64,000 nucleotides of DNA from Curtobacterium sp. VKM Ac-1376. GTDB lineage: Bacteria; Actinomycetota; Actinomycetes; Actinomycetales; Microbacteriaceae. The notes beneath the pieces were generated by a model. That model was not told where the DNA came from, made no database searches, and saw only the letters and a list, made by a program, of their open reading frames with translations. The DNA lies in contig NZ_JADKRV010000003.1 in assembly GCF_015351025.1 (NCBI RefSeq), positions 1 through 64,000 on the forward strand, read 5' to 3'. A program made the translations under genes and the position numbers. Positions 26,327 to 35,089 of the stretch are shown here, piece by piece (position 1 is the stretch's first letter; the number at the start of each line of letters is the position of its first letter).

Positions 26327-27453
26327 CGACCTCCACCATCCGGGTCGACCACCGCGCCGACCCGTCGCGCTTGATCAGCGCGGGCATCCTCGCCTTCCTG
26401 CCCCAGCTGCGGGACGTCGACGTCTGGCTGCAGGTGCACTGGCTCTTCGGCCCGCACGTCCTCGTCAACGTCACCGGCGACCGACCGGCCGTGGACGAGG
26501 CGCAGACCCGGTTAGTCGATCACGTCTCCGCGTGGCTGGCTGAGACACCGTCCTCGGCGGACTTCGACGAGGTGGCGTGGGTCGACCGATCGGTCGAACT
26601 CGGGCGCCTCGAGCTCGTGCCGGGCCCCCACGAGCCGATCCGGCCGGACAACCGGGTCGAGGTGGTCGACCGTCGGCTCGACACCTTCATCCGTGACGAA
26701 GCCGTCTTCGAGGCGAAGGGGCGGGTCCTGGCACGGGCCATGCGCGACCCGCGCTTCGTTCGGATGACCGAGCGGTCCCCCGCCGAGAACGCAGACTCCG
26801 TCTACACGGCGATGTGCGTCATCGCGACCTCGTACCCGAAGTGGGGACTCGTGTCGGGGTACCAGGCGTTCCTGTCCCACTGGAAGGAGCAGCTGCACTG
26901 GTCGGATCCGAGCGGGCGCGCCGAGTCGGTCCTGTGCGCGTCGTTCCACCGGCAGAAGGAGGACCTCGTCCGACGGCTCGAGGCGCTCCACGGTGGGGCG
27001 CGACCGACGAGCGACGACGGTGCCTTCTGGGTCGAGTGGCGTGCCGCTGCGAGCGACGAAGCGGACCGGTTGGCGGCCCGCGAGCAGGTCCTCCCGTACC
27101 CGCTGCCCGAGCGGCACGAACGCGCAGTGTCGATCGACGACGATACCGGCCGCCGGTGGTCCGGGTCGGATGAGCGCGCGTACAGCGACTTCCACGCGCA
27201 GTTCCGGCGACTCGACTTCACGAAGCTGGGCAACGGTACGGACTTCGCCGCCTACCGCTACCTGATCAACTGCTTCTTCGACCTCCTGCCACTGCTGGGC
27301 GTGACGCCGGCCCAGCGCTACACACTCGCCTTCTACCTGACGGAGGCCGCGCAGATCGTGGTCGGCGAGACCTGGCGGGAGACGATCGAACGGGCCGTCA
27401 CCAGGCAGCAAGGCCTGGCGGACGCGACGCCGACCCTGCCGTGGAAGGGCTGA
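26323..27453 (+). CDS. Probable thiopeptide pyridine synthase (TbtD/LazC/TclM type)
   Basis: A 376-residue protein related to the LanB elimination fold. 'DVWLQVHWLFGPHVLVNVTG' at about residues 34-53 parallels the RYWxxGPHLRxR block of elimination domains but has lost the arginines, as expected for a family member doing a different reaction. Pyridine synthases carry out the formal [4+2] cyclisation of two dehydroalanines and expel the leader. The position between glutamylase and F protein and the presence of a separate true elimination domain at 31988 support this call. It contains a rare TTA Leu codon at 26512. The alternative is an unassigned LanB-like partner protein. Confidence 0.65.
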   Translation: MTTSTIRVDHRADPSRLISAGILAFLPQLRDVDVWLQVHWLFGPHVLVNVTGDRPAVDEAQTRLVDHVSAWLAETPSSADFDEVAWVDRSVELGRLELVPGPHEPIRPDNRVEVVDRRLDTFIRDEAVFEAKGRVLARAMRDPRFVRMTERSPAENADSVYTAMCVIATSYPKWGLVSGYQAFLSHWKEQLHWSDPSGRAESVLCASFHRQKEDLVRRLEALHGGARPTSDDGAFWVEWRAAASDEADRLAAREQVLPYPLPERHERAVSIDDDTGRRWSGSDERAYSDFHAQFRRLDFTKLGNGTDFAAYRYLINCFFDLLPLLGVTPAQRYTLAFYLTEAAQIVVGETWRETIERAVTRQQGLADATPTLPWKG

Positions 27454-27457
27454 CGAC

Positions 27458-29050
27458 ATGGACGGACAACGGGGAACGATGACCACGACCAACGTGCGGC
27501 TGCGCGCCACGACGTCCAGCCGCGACATGGAAGGGCTTGGAGTGGCGATCAGCGCCGGCGGTTCCGCGGTGGTCATCAACGGCGTGCACGGCGTGACGCT
27601 GTGGCGTGCCGTGGAGCCACACCTCCGGCGAGGCGTCGACCCGGCGGGCTTCGTCGCGACGCTCCCCGCCAGCGCACGCTCGACGGTGCGATCGTTGATG
27701 GGGGAGCTCGAAGATCACGGGCTGCTGGTGCGGGACGAGCTCGAGGACGACGCCGCCGCCGCACACCCGGCGATCGAGTACCTCCGTCGGGTCTCGCGCG
27801 CGCCCCTCGCCGCTGCGCGTCGGACTGCGTCGACGTCGCTCACGATCAGCGGTGCGACGGGCGATCTGGCGGACGCGCTCCGCGTGCAGCTCGCGGTCTG
27901 CGGCTTCGCGAGCGTCGCGTTCGAACCAGGTGCGGACGCCCTCGGGCAGCGCCCGATCGTGATCCGCGCGTCTGAGGGGCTCGGGCAGCGCACGATGGTC
28001 CTGATCGGCGCACGTGGGGGATTCTGCGCCGTCGGTCCCATCGGGGCGGGAGCCGATCACGCGGAAGCGGCGTTCCGACGCTGGGCGGTCGACGCCCTGT
28101 CCTCGATCGAGCCGAACTGGGCGGCGCTGGTCGCCGGTCAGGCCGCGCTCGCAGCGCTGCGGGCGATGGACACCACGTCCGATGCGTCTCCGGCGACGCC
28201 GGGGAACACGTACGTCACCTCGACGGCAGAGCTCATCGCGGAGCCCCGGCACTTCACTGCGTTCTCCGACCACGCCGAACCCGAGACGCTCAGCGTCGAC
28301 GACCTGGCTGTCGTGGCGGGACCCAAGACGTCCGTCCCCGACACGCTGGCATCGATGGAGGCACTGTGGGACCCCGTGTTCGGCGTCGTCTCCGGTGTGG
28401 TGCCGGGCACGCTGCCGCAACAGCCCGTCGGTCTCGCCCGCTCCGAGGACGGCAGGGTGATCGGCGTCGGTGTGTCGACCGCCGAGGCTCGGCTCGCGGC
28501 CGTGTCCGAGGAACTGACCGGAGCGTGGCGCTCCTTTGTGCGGACACCGGGTCCCATCGGCGAGCTCGGGGTCGGACCGACGACGACCGATGCCGCCGCA
28601 GCTGCGTTCGTCGCGCTGCTCGAAGCAGACGAGCCTGCCCGGGCGGACGCGGGCGCCACGGCCGGAACGGTCGCCATCACGAGCACCGCCCGCTGGCTCG
28701 CATTAGCGGCGGTCCTGATCCTGGGTCGCGAGGTCTCCGTCGAGTCGACCTGGCTAGGAGGGCGTTGGTCGGGGATCGTGCGTGTCACGGCGGACCTCGG
28801 CAACGGGGCGTGCGGAGTCGCGTACGGACTGAGCGAGCAGGATGCCGCTGAGGGGGCGCTGCTGCGGGCAGTCGGGCGAGCGCAGTGCGGTGACACCGCG
28901 AGGTCCGCACCGCTCGACACCCACTCGGTGCGCAACCGGGCGTTGCTCCGGTGGCCCGGGCTCGAAGGCGCCGTGCGGTTCACACGGCTGCACGCAGACG
29001 GCTGGGACGAGCACGGTGCGCTGGCCGTGTCCGCCGAGGTGACCTCGTGA
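27458..29050 (+). CDS. E1-like/F-type partner protein (leader-binding) with degenerate YcaO-like C-terminal half
   Basis: A 530-residue protein. The N-terminal part (about 40-95, 'GVHGVTLWRAVEPHL' onward) resembles the PqqD-like RiPP recognition element. Residues about 110-270 fit a reduced E1/ThiF-like domain without the Cys-x2-Cys zinc motifs. From about residue 300, 'LWDPVFGVVSGVVPGTLPQQ' then 'GVGVSTAEARLAAVSEEL' mirrors the opening of YcaO domains, but the ATP-site Glu cluster is missing. It should bind the leader and present the core to the YcaO at 29047. Start ATG 27458 has a ggaaggg RBS; ATG 27479 is possible. There is a TTA codon at 28703. Confidence 0.7.
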   Translation: MDGQRGTMTTTNVRLRATTSSRDMEGLGVAISAGGSAVVINGVHGVTLWRAVEPHLRRGVDPAGFVATLPASARSTVRSLMGELEDHGLLVRDELEDDAAAAHPAIEYLRRVSRAPLAAARRTASTSLTISGATGDLADALRVQLAVCGFASVAFEPGADALGQRPIVIRASEGLGQRTMVLIGARGGFCAVGPIGAGADHAEAAFRRWAVDALSSIEPNWAALVAGQAALAALRAMDTTSDASPATPGNTYVTSTAELIAEPRHFTAFSDHAEPETLSVDDLAVVAGPKTSVPDTLASMEALWDPVFGVVSGVVPGTLPQQPVGLARSEDGRVIGVGVSTAEARLAAVSEELTGAWRSFVRTPGPIGELGVGPTTTDAAAAAFVALLEADEPARADAGATAGTVAITSTARWLALAAVLILGREVSVESTWLGGRWSGIVRVTADLGNGACGVAYGLSEQDAAEGALLRAVGRAQCGDTARSAPLDTHSVRNRALLRWPGLEGAVRFTRLHADGWDEHGALAVSAEVTS

Positions 29051-30756
29051 GCGCGCGGGTGGTCGGCGGCACCGGCGCGCCGCCGGTGCGCCGGGTCGCC
29101 GACCTGCTCGTCATAGGTCCGGACCCCGCGCCGGACGAACCGGGCTGTGGCGAGTGCGCCGAACGGTGGGCTCTCGACGTCCACCCGCAGACTGTGCCCG
29201 CGTCCGGGGCGAGGACCTCCACGCTCCTCGAGCGGTTGGCAGATCGCCTGGGCCGCCTGCCGCAACCGCCCGGCCGCGCCGTGGTCCTCGACACGTCGAA
29301 CGGCTCGTCGTCCGTGCACTCCATCGCACCGCACAGCGCGTGCTCGCGGTGTGCACCCCTCATCAGTGCATCGAAACCGGCGCAGTGGGACCTCAGCTCG
29401 CCGCAGCCGCCGCTCCCCGGAGGCCTTCGGACGCGTGAGCTGGACGGACAGGCGTTGCGAGACGAGCTCGTCGACTGGCGGTTCGGGCCGATCGCCCACG
29501 TGTACCGCGACGAGGAGTCGCCGTTCCCGTTGGTGACCGCCGAGGCCATCGCTCCGGGCCATACGCACCGAGAAGGTGGGTACGGACGAGCGAGCAGCTT
29601 CGCGGCGAGTGAGGTACCGGCGCTGCTCGAAGGTGTGGAACGTGTCCTCGGGGGACATCGACAGCCCTCGGCCCAGGTGGTTAGGTCGTCCTACGAAGCG
29701 CTCGGCGACCGGGCGCTGGACCCGCGGTCGCTCGCCGGCCACGTTCCGGAGGCGTACGACCGAGCAGACTCCCCGTTCCGGCGGTTCGATCCGGCCGCGG
29801 AGATGGACTGGGTCGAGGGCTGGTGGCTGTCGCACGATCGACCGGTTCTGGTGCCCGCGCAGGTCGTCTACTGGCACGAGAACGCGGGCGACGACGCGCT
29901 GCTGTACGAATCCTCGAACGGCTGCGCAGTCGGTGGTTCGATCGAGGAAGCCGCCCTGCACGGGTACTTCGAGGTCGTGGAGCGAGATGCCTTCCTGCTC
30001 ACTTGGTACGGGCGCCTGCGTCTACGGGAGATCGACATCAGCGGTGAGCACTCGTTCGCGGAAACCCTCCTTCGCGTCGAGCGCGACGGACTCCGGCTCC
30101 GTGTGCTCGACGCGACGAGCGACCTCGGGGTTCCGACGGCGATCGCGATCGTCACGGCACCGGACGAGCTCGTCCGTGCTGGGCGTGCTCCGGCGTTCGC
30201 GCTCGCCGCCGGAGCCCATCCGTCCGGCATCCGCGCCATCGCCGCGGCGATCGAGGAGTGCGTGACGAACGCGCTCATGTACCCGAAGTGGGTCTCGATG
30301 CGTGAGTCCGTCCGGGTGGACCATTACCGTCCGATGCTCGACGACCACGAGCTCGTACGCGTCCTCGACGACCACACCGGGATGCACGGCCTGCCGGAGG
30401 CCCGTGGGCTTTGGGGCTTCCTCGATGATCCGAGCGGTCGGGTGTCCCTCGACGAGTTCACCGCGCGCGGGCGGCTCGCGCCGGAGGACGTCACTGCAGA
30501 ACTGCGGCACCACGTCGATGTCGCGTCACGCGCCGACGTCACCGTCCTCGCGGTTGACCAGAGCGCACCGCACCTCCGCGGGATCGGGGTGTTCGCGGTC
30601 AAGGTGATCGCGCCCGGCACCCTGCCGATGACCTTCGGGCACCTGAACCGTCGTGTCGAGAACGTGCCACGGCTATCGCGCGCAGCGTCCATCATCCACG
30701 GAGCGGTCACGGCAGGATCATGGGGGGATGCTCCGCCCCCTCACCCGTTCCCGTGA
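29047..30756 (+). CDS. YcaO cyclodehydratase (azoline-forming)
   Basis: A 569-residue enzyme that cyclises Cys (and possibly Ser/Thr) to azolines using ATP. The N-terminal ~100 residues hold CxxC pairs (GCGECAE; ACSRCAP) that suggest a zinc-binding partner domain. The ATP site is visible as 'GCAVGGSIEEAALHGYFEVV' with ERDAF after it (about 291-315), plus 'AAIEECVTNAL'. The C-terminus is PHPFP, the PxPxP tail of azoline-forming YcaOs. It starts at GTG in a GTGA overlap and ends in a GTGA overlap. With six Cys in each core it should install several thiazolines. Confidence 0.92.
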   Translation: MSARVVGGTGAPPVRRVADLLVIGPDPAPDEPGCGECAERWALDVHPQTVPASGARTSTLLERLADRLGRLPQPPGRAVVLDTSNGSSSVHSIAPHSACSRCAPLISASKPAQWDLSSPQPPLPGGLRTRELDGQALRDELVDWRFGPIAHVYRDEESPFPLVTAEAIAPGHTHREGGYGRASSFAASEVPALLEGVERVLGGHRQPSAQVVRSSYEALGDRALDPRSLAGHVPEAYDRADSPFRRFDPAAEMDWVEGWWLSHDRPVLVPAQVVYWHENAGDDALLYESSNGCAVGGSIEEAALHGYFEVVERDAFLLTWYGRLRLREIDISGEHSFAETLLRVERDGLRLRVLDATSDLGVPTAIAIVTAPDELVRAGRAPAFALAAGAHPSGIRAIAAAIEECVTNALMYPKWVSMRESVRVDHYRPMLDDHELVRVLDDHTGMHGLPEARGLWGFLDDPSGRVSLDEFTARGRLAPEDVTAELRHHVDVASRADVTVLAVDQSAPHLRGIGVFAVKVIAPGTLPMTFGHLNRRVENVPRLSRAASIIHGAVTAGSWGDAPPPHPFP

Positions 30757-31991
30757 CCCCGCAGGGATGGGGCCGAGCCGGCCAGGCGCTCTGGGACGCC
30801 GGACCCGGTCGCGACGTCGGGACGGTCCGGACGCTGTTCGAGGCTGACCGTCGCGTGGTCGCACCCTCGGTGGAAGGAGGCCGACGCGGAACGCGCGTTG
30901 GCGTGGTCGAGCGGCTCCAGTGCGCGACAGAGCCGCTGCGCGAGCACGGTGACGACTGGCGGGACTCCGTTCTGGCGGCCGTCTGGGAAGCGCACCGGAC
31001 ACGACGGGTCGCGCCGGACGACCGGTACGTCGCACACCGTGCGTACCCTGCGCCCCGTGGGATCTTCGCTGCGGACGCTGTGCTCGAGGTGCAGGACGCC
31101 GACGGCCCACACCAGCTCCGGTTCGCCCCGCTTCGCGCCGAGCAGCCGACGCTGCCCGAGCGTCCATGGGTCTCCGCGACACTCGGCTTCGACGTTGACC
31201 CCGATCGCTACCCCACCCCGTACGGTCGGCTCCGGGCGACCCTCGCCGACCTCGAGTCCGGACACCTCGCAGCGACGGTAGCCCTCTGCGCGCACCGTGC
31301 CGGCATCCCCACGGTGCTCAGGCTGCGTACGGACGGCGAGGCACACGCACGGTTCCGACTCCACTTCCGTCCGGAGGACACGGCGGACCCTCTGCTCGAC
31401 GAGTGTGTCGACGCGGCTGCGGCAGGCACCGCGAGCGACTTGCGCGGGTGGCTGGACCGACGCTCGAGCGGGCGGTCGAACGAGAACCTGGTCACGAGCG
31501 GCGCCGTCACGGAGGTCGATGCCGACGTCGTGCACCGAGCACTGCTGGCGGGACTCGAACTGCTCGGGGAGTACGTGCCCAACGGTGCGATCCGCCTCCT
31601 CGCCCACAGCGCTGACACCGGATCGATCGACGCGGTACGGGTCGCCGACCTGCACGAGCCGGGCAACGGTCGGGCGCTTCGTGGTCGACCTCGCATGACG
31701 TCGTCCAGCGGAATCACGTTCGTCGTCGAGCCCCGGCTCCTCGCGGGTCTGCACGGGTCCCAGACACACCGCACCGTGCCCTTCCTGCTCGGCTGGATCG
31801 CGCAGTGGGGATGCCTGGCCGCGGCTGCGATCGGCATCGCAGCACGGCCGGCCCGGAACCACGACGAGGTCGAGTGGGCGGATGCGCTCGGCGTCGACCC
31901 GAACCAGGTGGTCGGCTACCAGCTCTGGCTACGAGCGATGCAGGTCGAGGCCCAGGACGTGCCGTGGTCGACGAGGGGGATCAGACTGTGA
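30753..31991 (+). CDS. Divergent SagB/nitroreductase-like protein of the thiopeptide cluster
   Basis: A 412-residue protein with faint nitroreductase (McbC/SagB) features: 'VAHRAYPAPRGIFAADAVLE' near residue 92 parallels the Arg-Arg-x-Tyr-Pro-Ser-(x)-Gly block of SagB dehydrogenases. The C-terminal 'TVPFLLGWIAQWGCLAAAAI' and GYQLWLR resemble the dimerisation and FMN end. Catalytic Lys/Tyr cannot be assigned. It may be an inactive partner forming a heterodimer with the fused dehydrogenase at 31988, or a second oxidase. GTG 30753 (GTGA overlap) is preferred; ATG 30720 is the alternative, with an RBS too close to it. Confidence 0.55.
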   Translation: MTPQGWGRAGQALWDAGPGRDVGTVRTLFEADRRVVAPSVEGGRRGTRVGVVERLQCATEPLREHGDDWRDSVLAAVWEAHRTRRVAPDDRYVAHRAYPAPRGIFAADAVLEVQDADGPHQLRFAPLRAEQPTLPERPWVSATLGFDVDPDRYPTPYGRLRATLADLESGHLAATVALCAHRAGIPTVLRLRTDGEAHARFRLHFRPEDTADPLLDECVDAAAAGTASDLRGWLDRRSSGRSNENLVTSGAVTEVDADVVHRALLAGLELLGEYVPNGAIRLLAHSADTGSIDAVRVADLHEPGNGRALRGRPRMTSSSGITFVVEPRLLAGLHGSQTHRTVPFLLGWIAQWGCLAAAAIGIAARPARNHDEVEWADALGVDPNQVVGYQLWLRAMQVEAQDVPWSTRGIRL

Positions 31992-33694
31992 ACACCACGT
32001 GGCGCACTGCGCACATCTACCTGCACAACTCCACGTCGACGCTGTCGGCGTTCATCTCCGACACCGTCGCGCCGTCGGTCCGTGCCTGCGCTCCCACCGA
32101 CTGGCATTTCGTTCGGTACTGGTGGGGAGGCCCGCACCTACGCGTCAGGATGCGTGGGGTCGGGGCAGCGGCGCACGCCGACTGGGTCCGCTCGCTGCGG
32201 GACGCCCTGCCAAGCGCAGAGCTGCGCCTCGACGAGGCCTCGTTCAGCCGCGAGTTCACGAGCACGTCACCCGTCGACTGGCACGAGCACGGTCAGATCG
32301 AGGTCGACGTTCCGTACGAGGCGGAACTTGCCCGCTACGGCGGGGCGGCAGCGATGGCGTCCTCGGAGCGAGCGTTCACGCAGGCGAGTCAGATCGCCGG
32401 AGCGATACTCGGTGACCGCCCGGACAGCGCGATGCTCCGGCTGGTCGCCAGTGACGCGATGACCCTCGCCCTGCACGCGCTCGGGCTCGACGAGCACAGC
32501 GGCGCACGCTCAGCACACCGGTACTTCGGCTCCTGGGACTTCGTGGGGGAACAGCAGACCAGCGGCCCAGAAGCCCGACGCGCGGCCGAGGCGACCTTCG
32601 AGGTCGACCCGGACCGATGGCTGCGGCGGAAGGACGCCGTCATCCAGTCCGCCAGCGACGGGTCCGACAGCTGGCGAGCATCACTGTTCCGACTCTTCTC
32701 CGAACTCCTCGCAGACCTCGAGGCGTTCCGTGCCCGTGGCGAGCTGGAGAACAGCATCGCGGGTGTGATCTGGAGCCAGGTGCACATGTTCTGCAACCGC
32801 CTCGGGGTGTCGGTCTCCGACGAACGCATCGCCGCGTGGCTCACTGCCCTGCAGTGGCGGGGACTGATCGACCGGCGGTTCTTCAACGACGACCCGGCCG
32901 CACCGGACCGGCACTACCTCCGAGCGAGCGGCTACAGACGCGCGCGGATGGGCGCGGACCAGATGCCGCGCTTCGACGTCCGCCCCAGCGCGCCCGACCT
33001 CGGCCCCAGACAGATCGTCCCACTCCCGGAGGTCGGAGGAGATCCCGGGCTCGACGCGGTGCTCACCCGCCGGCGGAGCACGTACGGGGCGTACGGGACG
33101 ACGCTGTCGGCCACGGACCTCGGCGCACTCCTGCGATCCGCGGTCGGCGAGGTGCCGGCCGGACCGGCGGTGCCGGTACGACCGCAGACGGCAAGGCGCG
33201 CCTACCCGAGTCCGAGTGCGGCCTACACGGTCGACGCGTTCGTGATCGTCCGCGACGTCGAGGGGACGGAGCCGGGATGTTATCGGTACGACGCTCCACG
33301 GCACATCCTCGAGCGGTGGACCGACGCCCCGGCCGATGGGGAACTGGCGCGGTGGTCGCCGTCGTTCAGTGACGTCGCCGGCACACCGCTCGCGGTCGAG
33401 CACGAGACCGTTCCGGTGATCGTCGTCCTGGCGCCGCGGCTCGACGAGCTGCGCGTGAAGTACGGGCAGCGAGCACTGCGGCTGACGCTGCTCGAAGCGG
33501 GCCACATGAGCCAGAACCTCATCCTGGCATCGACCGCACTCGGCATGCCGAGCGTCCCGTTGTCCGCGTACGACGACGACGCCGTGAACGAATGCTTGCA
33601 CCTCGACGGTGCCGGCACGTTCACCGCCGCGATCATCCCGATCGGGGCGCCGAAGAAGACCACTGCCATCGAAGGGGACACGGCACATGCATGA
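31988..33694 (+). CDS. Fused glutamate-elimination domain and SagB-type azoline dehydrogenase (LazF-like)
   Basis: A 568-residue bifunctional protein. Residues about 1-300 are the 'thiopeptide-type bacteriocin biosynthesis' (LanB C-terminal) domain, with the diagnostic 'WHFVRYWWGGPHLRVR' at 39-54. It removes glutamate to give Dha/Dhb. After a linker, residues about 350-560 are an FMN nitroreductase-fold dehydrogenase ('ARRAYPSPSAAYTVDAFVIV', 'LEAGHMSQNLILASTALGM') that oxidises azolines to azoles. This fusion is a feature I associate with lactazole-type clusters. GTG start in a GTGA overlap. Confidence 0.9.
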   Translation: MNTTWRTAHIYLHNSTSTLSAFISDTVAPSVRACAPTDWHFVRYWWGGPHLRVRMRGVGAAAHADWVRSLRDALPSAELRLDEASFSREFTSTSPVDWHEHGQIEVDVPYEAELARYGGAAAMASSERAFTQASQIAGAILGDRPDSAMLRLVASDAMTLALHALGLDEHSGARSAHRYFGSWDFVGEQQTSGPEARRAAEATFEVDPDRWLRRKDAVIQSASDGSDSWRASLFRLFSELLADLEAFRARGELENSIAGVIWSQVHMFCNRLGVSVSDERIAAWLTALQWRGLIDRRFFNDDPAAPDRHYLRASGYRRARMGADQMPRFDVRPSAPDLGPRQIVPLPEVGGDPGLDAVLTRRRSTYGAYGTTLSATDLGALLRSAVGEVPAGPAVPVRPQTARRAYPSPSAAYTVDAFVIVRDVEGTEPGCYRYDAPRHILERWTDAPADGELARWSPSFSDVAGTPLAVEHETVPVIVVLAPRLDELRVKYGQRALRLTLLEAGHMSQNLILASTALGMPSVPLSAYDDDAVNECLHLDGAGTFTAAIIPIGAPKKTTAIEGDTAHA

Positions 33695-33866
33695 CGACGA
33701 GAAGAACCTGCAGTACGTCAGCATCGGTATCGCCTCGGCAGGCTTCGCCGTTGCGGGCCTGGCACTCGGGATGATCCTTCGGCGACCGGGGATCGGTGCC
33801 GTGGTGGGGACCGCGGTCGGACTGTTCTGGCGATCCCGGGCGATCACTTCCGGGATTCACTCGTGA
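33687..33866 (+). CDS. 59-residue membrane protein in the thiopeptide operon
   Basis: A small protein with one or two hydrophobic segments ('YVSIGIASAGFAVAGLALGM' at 10-29 and 'GIGAVVGTAVGLFW' at 35-48) separated by a basic turn (ILRRP). It overlaps the upstream gene by 8 bases and the M20 peptidase by four, so it is deliberately embedded in the operon. I do not recognise the family. Immunity protein, exporter accessory or membrane anchor for the peptidase are all possible. Confidence 0.65.
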   Translation: MHDDEKNLQYVSIGIASAGFAVAGLALGMILRRPGIGAVVGTAVGLFWRSRAITSGIHS

Positions 33867-35089
33867 AGCCCGTTCCACGTGGATTGAATGTCGCCCGCGA
33901 GGCCTTCACTCGACTGCACGCCTGTCCGGAACCAGCTGGGCACGAGACGGTCTCGAGCGCCGTCGTCGCCGACCTCTGTCAGGGCATCGGGGCGACGGTG
34001 ACGACCGGCGTCGGCGGCCACGGGGTGATCGCCCGCATCGGGAGCGGCGAACCGGTCGTCGCCTTCCGCGCGGAACTGGACGCGCTGGCGACGAGCAACG
34101 GCGCCGAGCACCTGTGCGGGCATGACCTGCACGCCGCGGCGCTGGTCGGCGCGCTCGCCGCCCTGCAAGCCGGCGAGGCGCCGTGGACGGGCACCGTCCT
34201 CGCGATCTTCCAGCCTGCCGAGGAGACGGGGACCGGGGCTGCTGCGATGGTGGCCTCCGGGATCGACCGACTCGTCCCGACACCCACGGTCCTGCTCGCT
34301 CAGCACTCCTCGCCGCTTCCGTACGACGTGGTGGCGTTCCGCCCTGGGCCGGTCACATCCTGGAGCGAGACGGCGTCCATCGAACTGACTGCTCCCGGAG
34401 GGCATCCGGGGCTCGCGGGGAGCGAGCGGCATGCGCTGACCGTCGCCTTCAGCCGACTGGTGTACGGCGTCGCCCCGACGATCGGCCAGGTGACCCAGGC
34501 CCGGCTCGGTGGGGCGGCCTGGAACGCGCTCCCGAACAGCGCCGCCGTGACGGTCGACCTCCGTGCGCCGGACGAGGCCTCGCTCAGCGCCCGCCGACAG
34601 GCGCTCGGGCGGGTGCTCGACCAGGTCGGCGTGGACGGTGTTGAACTGTCCAGGGCGGCGACTCGAGCCTTCGCCGGGGTCAGCAACGATCCGGACGCCG
34701 CCGCCCTGCTGTACCGAACATTCGCGCAGCGTGGTCGCACTGCGGTCCTGATGCCCGGGCCGTCGGGCACGTCAGACGATGTCGGGGGGCTGGCGGCCGC
34801 CTTCAGCGCCCCGTTGGTCTACTGGTTCTGGGGTACGTCGGGCAGCTCGCAGATGCCAGCGAGCGACCACGCCGCGCTCGCCGCCGGGCGAGCGCCGGTC
34901 ACCGTGCCCGCGAACCACTCTCCGCTCTTCTCGGCGTCCGCCCGGTCGCTCGAGAGCGGACTGCTGAACCTGCTGATCGCGCTTTCGGCATGGAGCTCGC
35001 CACGGAGCACCTGGAGCGAGCGGCAAATCGAAGGGCCGGCGCGAGCGCGTTCCTCGCCGGTCCCAACCACCGAAGGGGAACGACTATGA
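33863..35089 (+). CDS. M20-family metallopeptidase/amidohydrolase of the thiopeptide cluster
   Basis: A 408-residue M20D-like (hippurate hydrolase/AbgB group) enzyme. Metal-site motifs are 'VAFRAELDAL', 'LCGHDLHAA' at about 84-92, the catalytic PAEETGTG near 119 and a closing NHSP near 350. The family hydrolyses N-acyl amino acids and small peptides. At the end of the operon, overlapping precursor 2, it may remove residual leader residues, trim the C-terminus, or detoxify intermediates. The last ~35 residues are Ser/Arg-rich and probably non-conserved, set by the overlap with the precursor gene. Confidence 0.85.
   Translation: MKPVPRGLNVAREAFTRLHACPEPAGHETVSSAVVADLCQGIGATVTTGVGGHGVIARIGSGEPVVAFRAELDALATSNGAEHLCGHDLHAAALVGALAALQAGEAPWTGTVLAIFQPAEETGTGAAAMVASGIDRLVPTPTVLLAQHSSPLPYDVVAFRPGPVTSWSETASIELTAPGGHPGLAGSERHALTVAFSRLVYGVAPTIGQVTQARLGGAAWNALPNSAAVTVDLRAPDEASLSARRQALGRVLDQVGVDGVELSRAATRAFAGVSNDPDAAALLYRTFAQRGRTAVLMPGPSGTSDDVGGLAAAFSAPLVYWFWGTSGSSQMPASDHAALAAGRAPVTVPANHSPLFSASARSLESGLLNLLIALSAWSSPRSTWSERQIEGPARARSSPVPTTEGERL

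Noticed and set aside
30720..30753. ATG 30720 as the start of the SagB-like gene
   Set aside because: The only purine-rich sequence is 2 bases away, and the GTGA overlap at 30753 follows the pattern of the other operon junctions. It remains possible.
23813..33694. Class I lanthipeptide cluster as an alternative to thiopeptide
   Set aside because: There is no LanC cyclase, the LanB is split into two proteins, and YcaO, an E1-like partner and SagB enzymes are present. The cores also lack spaced Cys typical of lanthionine rings.
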